From: Turritopsis dohrnii
Taxonomy: Eukaryota > Cnidaria > Hydrozoa > Anthoathecata > Oceaniidae
Direction of reading: 5' to 3'
DNA: 64,000 nucleotides
NCBI GenBank assembly: GCA_027922465.2
Contig: BQMF02000594.1
Location: 124,001 to 188,000, forward strand
Below the pieces are notes generated by a model. That model made no database searches. It was not told the origin of the DNA and saw only the letters and a program-made list of their open reading frames with translations. A program made the position numbers and the translations under genes. Positions 58,201-64,000 of this stretch are shown here, in pieces (within the stretch, counting starts at the first letter, position 1; each line of letters starts with the position of its first letter).

Positions 58201-61200
58201 GATCAAAGACTGTCAAGAATCGATTGATATCCCAAGAAAAATCATTTTACAATCCAAAAACTTATTCGACGATGGTTGCCAAAAAAAATAATTGTTCTTT
58301 TACTCAACGTTTTCCTTTTAATTAAAGGTTACTTGCGAATCACCAGGACACAAAGGTGTTTGTGTTCAGCATGCTGGTACGTTCCATCTTATACGTTACA
58401 ATCTGTCATCACTCACACTGTAGTTAGTGACATTGCCATCTACTCTTTCTACTTCTAACCTGTAATCAAAGTTGAAGTCTTTGTTGAAATTGATAATTTT
58501 GCAAGATTCCGAAGAGTTTATCGAAGTTTTGGGACACAGTGTAGTGTAAGGAAGAAATCTTCGAGGTGATCGAAAAATTTGTGTGCAAGTTGTACAGTGT
58601 CACAGCAGATGATGTAAATCATGCACGTTTTTTGAAAATCACTACAACCAAAATCACTCCTCCACCACAAAAGTTTCATTTCCTTAAGGTACTGTTATCA
58701 ATAAAGGTCCTGCAAAGGAGGTTCTAGAGCCTTTAAAGTCCCCATTTGGGCCACGGAAGCTGAATGACAGGGAACGCTCAACTAGACAACCATCCTAGAC
58801 ACCATTCCTACTCTCTTGCTGAGTGCTAAGCAAAGAGAGATTGATTCACACTGTTATAGTTGCTGGCATGACTCTGTCAGGGATTGAACCTGTGACCTCC
58901 CCAACAGGAAGCTATCACTCTATCACAAGTCTACCAGTCGGTTAAAAAATCACTTGATGGTAAATTTCAAATACCATCTCCAAATGACCATGGTTGGAAA
59001 CTTTTCGATGGAGTCCTTTCAATAGAATGGCTACTTTTACCACCAGCCCCTGACAATGTACGCTTTTTATTTTATAAGAATACACTTTATAATAATGTTC
59101 AAGATGAAATTTGCCAAAAAGTTAAGAAAGTTTTAAGAATATTGCCATCTTAAGATTTTGTGAGCTCGAAATTTATTTTTCATTTTATTGATTTTGTCTT
59201 ATAAGTAGGTGCTATTTTTGTAATTATCAATGTAAACATTCTCTCACGTGGCTCTCCATTGCTGCAGGTGTTATGTTTAACCCTTTTTTGCCTTTTGAGT
59301 TTTATCTTTTGTTTCTGGGACAAAATGTTAGGTACGGCCTTAAGAATGTCTTAAGAATATATTAAGACGATTTTGACTAAAAAGCAAAGAATATTCATCA
59401 TGAAACGAAAAAAAACACCATTCTTATAAAAAGAAAAATGTTTTACTTGTTTACATTCGTTGTTGTTGTAGTTGTTTTTATTGCGTTTGGTTATTTCTTG
59501 TAAATGCAAGAAAAGTGGGTGTATGGGAGCTAGTTGTGCTTGTTCTTCGCATGGAATACCATGCACATATTTTTGTGGCTGTAAAGATGTATGTGAAAAC
59601 TTTCGTAACACTGTCAATACAGACGAAGACTATGACTCAGACGATGATGTAAATGATGTAAATAATTAATTTTTCTATTTTGTTCATATTTGTAAATATT
59701 TTTGTACATAATACTATTATAACTAAAACTAGCCGCCAAGGCGGCGTTGCTCGCCGCCCATGTTCAGTCTGCGTTGTATCACCACCTGCTCCAAATTATT
59801 GCACTTAAAACCAGCCATAAGACTTCCTTTGCTGCTGGCTTTATCGCTTAATAAAGCTCGTTTGCACGTTAAGAGAAATACGTTCCTGGTGTTTCAAATC
59901 TTTCATGTTCTTAACTCAGCCGTTTATTGTCGTGGTCGCATTTAAAATGTCAGTACACTTTCTTGCTTTACACAATGCATCCCGAACGTGAACTTAAAGT
60001 GGTTTTTATTTACAATTTTTAAACCAATCAAATATCAGTTTAACAATACACTCAAAACGCAGAGAGAAAAAACTTTTCAACTTATTATTAGCTTTTGTTT
60101 TACGCGCTCTAACATGGGTGCTGTCAGAAGTAGGTGAAAAAATGGTTTCTCTTCTTAAAAAGATCGCACGGGAGGAGAAAAAAATGCACGTGCTAAATGA
60201 ATGAAGTGAATAAAAAACGTTCGATCAGATTAAAATAGATTAAAAGAAATCGATTAAAAGAAATTAAGACAACTATTAAGACAAAAGCAAAAAAAAAAAA
60301 AATATTTTGTTTCATGATTCTCTTTTTTTTCCTATCGGTTTTTAAACATTTTGATTGTTCGAAAAAAGTTCACCCGTCTCAGACAGTCAGGAAAGCGTTA
60401 GGATACACTGGCAAACCGCACATGCTGCCACGTTCTGCCACTGCTGCTTTTTGTCCAAAATGTTTAATCAGTTAGTTTCTTAGTTGATGTATTGTTTTCA
60501 AAGCCAAGTCAACGTGGAATATAAAACTGACAATAATAATAAAAACAAAACGTTATTCCTATTAGTTCATCAGCCAAAAAAAGTCACGTTCGATTGGGGT
60601 TGCAGTATTTGCTTCGAACTCACGTCGCTCACAAAAAAAGAAATAATTTCGCTCACAACTCAATCTACCATTTTGCGTGACTTACAAACAAACAGACAGA
60701 CAGAGAATCGGCTATTAATATATAGATAAACTTATAAAACGTTTAAACTAGTGTACCTTTAGTAGTGACGTCATCTGTATAAAAATAAATTGATCATAAC
60801 TTCTTAAATATTAATTTTCAGAACATGTTTTATATGTCTAAAATGCTTAGAATTTCAAGTTGTTTCTATTGATATAATTATTTTTCAAAAAATCAACAAC
60901 AAAAAATTAGTTTGCACTGGACCTGATGACATCATGTAAAATTTGGGAATTTGCCCCAAAGTATCCGATTTTGCTAATTACAAATTTGACAACACGTCAT
61001 TTCGTTATTAGGAAGGTCTCTCTGAGCAATTCCAATAGGTTGTAAATTGTCCGCAGACCGCCATCTATTTAATTACTTGAGTGCCCTGACTATTGTACAT
61101 AATTTAGTATTTATAGCAATGGAGGAATATAAAGAACTTTCTTGATTTTCTTTAGTGTGTTGAAGCATTATTATTTTTTTTAGAAAAACACTTCATCATC

Positions 61201-63918
61201 TTCTGTACAATAATTGTTATTTGATGTTAAAATATTTTGTGAATCTTTTCCTAATGAAAGCTGAGTATATATGTATACCTTTTTTCCCCAACAGCAACAA
61301 GCAGCACATAGCTCTTGATGCAGTCTACCTTATGTGTCAGGTATTGTGGTCAAATATAATCTTATTTAGTGGACAAATTTTTGCAAGAGCTTTAAAGAAA
61401 TTTTTTATTCCTTGCAATGTCAATTGACAGGTCAAATCCTTGATTTAGTAATTTGAGGGGATATGACTTGTGAAAGTGAGTATGGGTGAAGCCCCTCATC
61501 AATGTTTGCTCCATGAAAATCAAAATGAACTAAAACATTAATTATTTTCTTGATATTTGTAATCTCAAGATAACATTCCAGGAAAAATTAATTTATGTAA
61601 TAGGTAATTCCACCAAAAGAATGGCGCCCAGTTCGAAGATATAATATGAAAAGAATTGGTGAAATGGAAATCAAAACACCAGTCTCACAGACTGTCACTG
61701 GTCAGCAAGGTATTCATTTTTTGTGAAGACTATTAGAAATTTACATGCTAGATTTCACTGAAGACAAGAATTGTTAATGCTAGTTATATACAAAAACATT
61801 TCAATTTTTAGGTTTGTTTCAGTTGTTTAACTTGCAAAAGAAGGCGATGAAAGTTAAAGATTTTAAGGAATTAGCTGAAAGTGTTAAGTAAGTTTTCAAT
61901 CTTAATATTTACAATTCGAGTCGTAGAAAACATCATGTTTCATAAACCAGCCAACCATTTATGACGATAAATAAACAAAATGCATAATTAGAACTGTATG
62001 TAAAACAAGTTTTTGTATAGATATCTATTATGATGACTGATATTTACTTTATCGTTGCGCACTAGTTAAAAATAAGTAAATAAATTTGTTAAAGTTGATG
62101 TTATATGTAATAAAATCTGAAATGTAGGGGTATATTGTACATATTTGAATCTGATAGGTTAATTAAAAATTTTCCAGAAACCAAAGTGAAAACACGTGCA
62201 ATTCATCTGAAGACTGACTTAATAAAAATTTAAAATAACTGTAGATTAAAATGTATCATATGATAATGATGTGGAAGTTCATGTTTTTTTTTCTATCTAA
62301 TTTAACAACCACCCTGTTAAAGATCTAAAGATTTTGTATGAAAGTTCCACTGATTTGATTGTTCTGAGCTATGAAGCCTCTCTTTTTTGATAGGAAACTA
62401 TTTCCTTTCTTGTAAATGTTTGTTATTGTAATGTCATTTTATTGTAATGTGAATTATAAATAAACATGATGTTTAGTTGGTTATTTTACAGAATATATAG
62501 ATAAGTTATTTTTTGCAACAGATACAAAGGTCCGGAAGGTACTGACTTGGATCAAATTGAACGAAAGTTTTGGAAAAATATTACATTTAATCCTGCCATA
62601 TATGCTGCTGATGTCCCTGGCAGCATTTACGACAAAGACGTTGAATATTGGAACATAAATTCTCTTAACACCATCCTTGATGTAATCAACACTGAAAGCA
62701 GAGTGAAAATATTAGGAGTGAACACAGCATACTTGTATTTTGGCATGTGGAAAACTATGTTCCCTTGGCATACAGAAGACATGGATTTGTATAGCATCAA
62801 CTATTTGCATTTTGGGGCTTCCAAATCATGGTAGGTTCCTATATCACTATTTAATTGTAGGTTTATTCTATTGACCATGAAAATTCCTTGAAAAATTATT
62901 TGAATTGAAAATTTCCCATCATTGTTTAGAGATACTGTCCTTTTTCATTCCCTACAATTGCTTAAACATACCACTCAAAATGTCTTTTGCAAGTTATGGA
63001 AAAGTCAGCAAAGTCTCATAGAATGTTCTGTTGTTTATATTTAATTTCTTGTGGTCAATGTGCTCCTTGTTGTTTCTTCTAATAAGAACTTGTAAAAACT
63101 TTTGATGAACATTCAGTTTCTCAAATCTCAAATCCTTTCCTCCAATTTGTAGGTATTCAATCCCACCTGAACATGGTAAACGACTAGAAACCTTAGCTAA
63201 GGGATTCTTCTCAGGTAGTTTTCAAGATTGTCACGAATTTCTGCGACATAAAATGACCATTATCTCACCACAAGTTCTCAAAAAGTTTTCTATACCTGTA
63301 AATAAGGTAACTCATTTATCTACTGGAAAAGATCTCCATCACATGAAAGATTTTTCATTTCAACTTTTATTCCAATCTTTTTTCTTCTTTTTTTTTCGGT
63401 CGCAGATTACACAACATGAAGGAGAATTCATGATAACATTTCCTTATGGCTACCATGCTGGTTACAACCATGGATTCAACTGTGCTGAATCAACAAATTT
63501 TGCATCACTACGGTGGATAGATTATGGTAAAAAGGCTCGCTACGTAAGTTGCTGTCCAGTTCGTACTCTTCATCTTGTTTGTTTATTGCATGTGTACATG
63601 AATACCCACCTCAATATTTTTTTAGTGCAAATGTAAACAAGATTCAGTTAAAATTGACATGGATATTTTTATCAAAAAATTCCAGGTATGAAATGCGTTA
63701 TTATCTAAATAAACCAGATAATAAAATGATAATAAAAAATGATCCTATGGTTTGGTTTACTTATCTATGATTTTTTGCACAGCCAAGAGAATGGAAAGTT
63801 CTGCAACAGGAAAGAAGTCAGACTTATAAGAGCAAACAAAAGCTTAGCGATTCAAGTTCTTCAGGTTCAAAGACGAGTGTTGAGGAAAGCGAGAGTGATA
63901 CTTCAGATGATAACTCAG
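55271..63918 (+). CDS. KDM4: KDM4-type histone H3 lysine demethylase, 5' part (JmjN + JmjC), runs off the window
   Basis: Exons: 55271-55393, 61604-61709, 61812-61887, 62522-62830, 63153-63306, 63406-63543, 63626-63685 and 63783-63918. All are GT-AG and in phase, giving 367 codons. The JmjN domain spans residues about 9-50 ([15 protein letters not shown]). The JmjC domain contains the iron ligands H and E in P-W-H-T-E-D-M-D and the second H in N-H-G-F-N-C-A-E, and the Fe/2-oxoglutarate pocket Y-H-A-G-Y. The KDM4-specific zinc ligands are also present (C and H in D-C-H-E-F-L-R-H-K, and C-K-C-K-Q). It removes methyl groups from H3K9/H3K36 in the nucleus. A serine/acidic stretch follows JmjC. 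PHD and Tudor domains, if present, lie outside the window. Intron 1 is about 6.2 kb. Confidence 0.95.
57900..57992. repeat. Dispersed repeat shared with 12.9 kb
   Basis: GTGAAATGTGTCTGTGTTAG followed by GGGCTTAGCCTCATTTGTTC, as at 12885-12985. Confidence 0.6.
58013..59669 (+). pseudogene. Broken copy of a protein with a C-terminal cysteine-rich motif, split by a SINE
   Basis: Plus-strand coding-like pieces in order: [13 protein letters not shown] and D-D-V-N-H-A-R-F (about 58560-58645), then after the repeat at 58720-58945 [12 protein letters not shown] and P-P-A-P-D-N-V (about 59000-59060). The last piece is 59472-59669 with a dense cysteine motif ([22 protein letters not shown]) and an acidic end. 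This order is familiar from multicopy uncharacterised invertebrate proteins with W-x(n)-P-P-A-P-D followed by a CXC-like region, often found among mobile DNA. I cannot name the family. Stops and frameshifts separate the pieces, so this copy is dead. Confidence 0.5.
58720..58945 (-). mobile_element. SINE-like insertion with tRNA-type B box
   Basis: On the minus strand TGGTAGACTTGTGATAGAGT resembles an A box and GGTTCAATCCCTGAC a B box. The body includes an inverted TCTCTTGCTGAGTGCTAAGC block that is also seen, diverged, near 48715. It separates two coding-like pieces of the pseudogene at 58.0-59.7 kb. Confidence 0.55.
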
Positions 63919-64000
63919 GTATGATAATGAATTGAAAATAGATGATTCAAATCATTTTGAGGATTTTCTTTTGGTAACAAGGAAACTCAACAACTGTTTT

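Larger units (their letters stand above)
55394..61603 (+). other. Intron 1 of the KDM4 gene, repeat-rich
   Basis: About 6.2 kb between the JmjN start exon and the next coding exon. It contains the dispersed repeat at 57900, a broken multicopy-type ORF region (58013-59669) with a SINE-like insertion, and a GCCGCCAAGGCGGC palindrome near 59735 that opens a possible 1-kb repeat ending in an ACAGACAGACAG phrase at 60700. Other stretches (55730-57890, 60730-61600) show nothing recognisable. Confidence 0.7.

Noticed and set aside
59730..60727. A discrete 1-kb mobile element from GCCGCCAAGGCGGC to the ACAGACAGACAG phrase
   Set aside because: The ends look repeat-like but no inverted repeat or target duplication could be confirmed.

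Overview
The window reads as AT-rich animal nuclear DNA, most likely cnidarian and possibly hydrozoan. The reasons are small GT-AG exons separated by introns full of repeats, a secreted protein with two ShKT domains, animal-type genes (a Disabled-like PTB adaptor and a KDM4 JmjN/JmjC demethylase), tRNA-derived SINEs, LINE 3' ends with (TTTA)n tails, and many TA-flanked inverted-repeat elements. The species assignment is inference; the gene models are read directly from splice sites and reading frames.

Layout. 0-8 kb: repeats, two 5'-truncated LINE pieces and an unrecognised broken ORF (5.3-5.9 kb, minus). 8.0-11.0 kb: a complete 8-exon Disabled-like gene (plus). 11.4-16.9 kb: MITEs, a 975-bp element with long TIRs and a LINE remnant. 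17.1-19.0 kb: a complete 4-exon type I membrane protein of unknown family (plus). 20.7-26.8 kb: a decayed unknown membrane-protein gene interrupted by two TA-flanked elements whose interiors are arrays of short palindromes. 28.4-29.9 kb: a LINE RT tail and a Tigger-like deletion element. 31.3-31.6 kb: another palindrome array. 32.6-37.7 kb: a nearly intact pogo-like DNA transposon whose 10-exon transposase (HTH, DDE, PHD finger) is interrupted only by a 533-bp MITE. 39.9-42.4 kb: a complete 5-exon gene for a 125-residue secreted protein with two ShKT domains (minus). 43.3-45.1 kb: interleaved palindrome-array elements. 45.8-53.8 kb: SINEs in opposite orientation flanking a 3.5-kb transposon with about 315-bp TIRs; it carries two convergent genes, both starting with a SAM-like domain, one running into an integrase-type domain and one ending in a C2HC finger. 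55.3-63.9 kb: the 5' part of a KDM4 gene (plus) with a first intron of about 6.2 kb, running off the window.

The host genes are unrelated to each other and do not form a pathway. The main theme is mobile DNA. At least four element families share a TA target duplication and a similar outer end (TAYGGRAGC or TATGGARCGCC). Three of them are filled with family-specific arrays of about 18-24 bp palindromes. The 3.5-kb SAM/integrase element has a similar outer end and might be their autonomous relative, but that link is a hypothesis. In two places a coding frame lies across an insertion and is recovered when the element plus one TA is removed.
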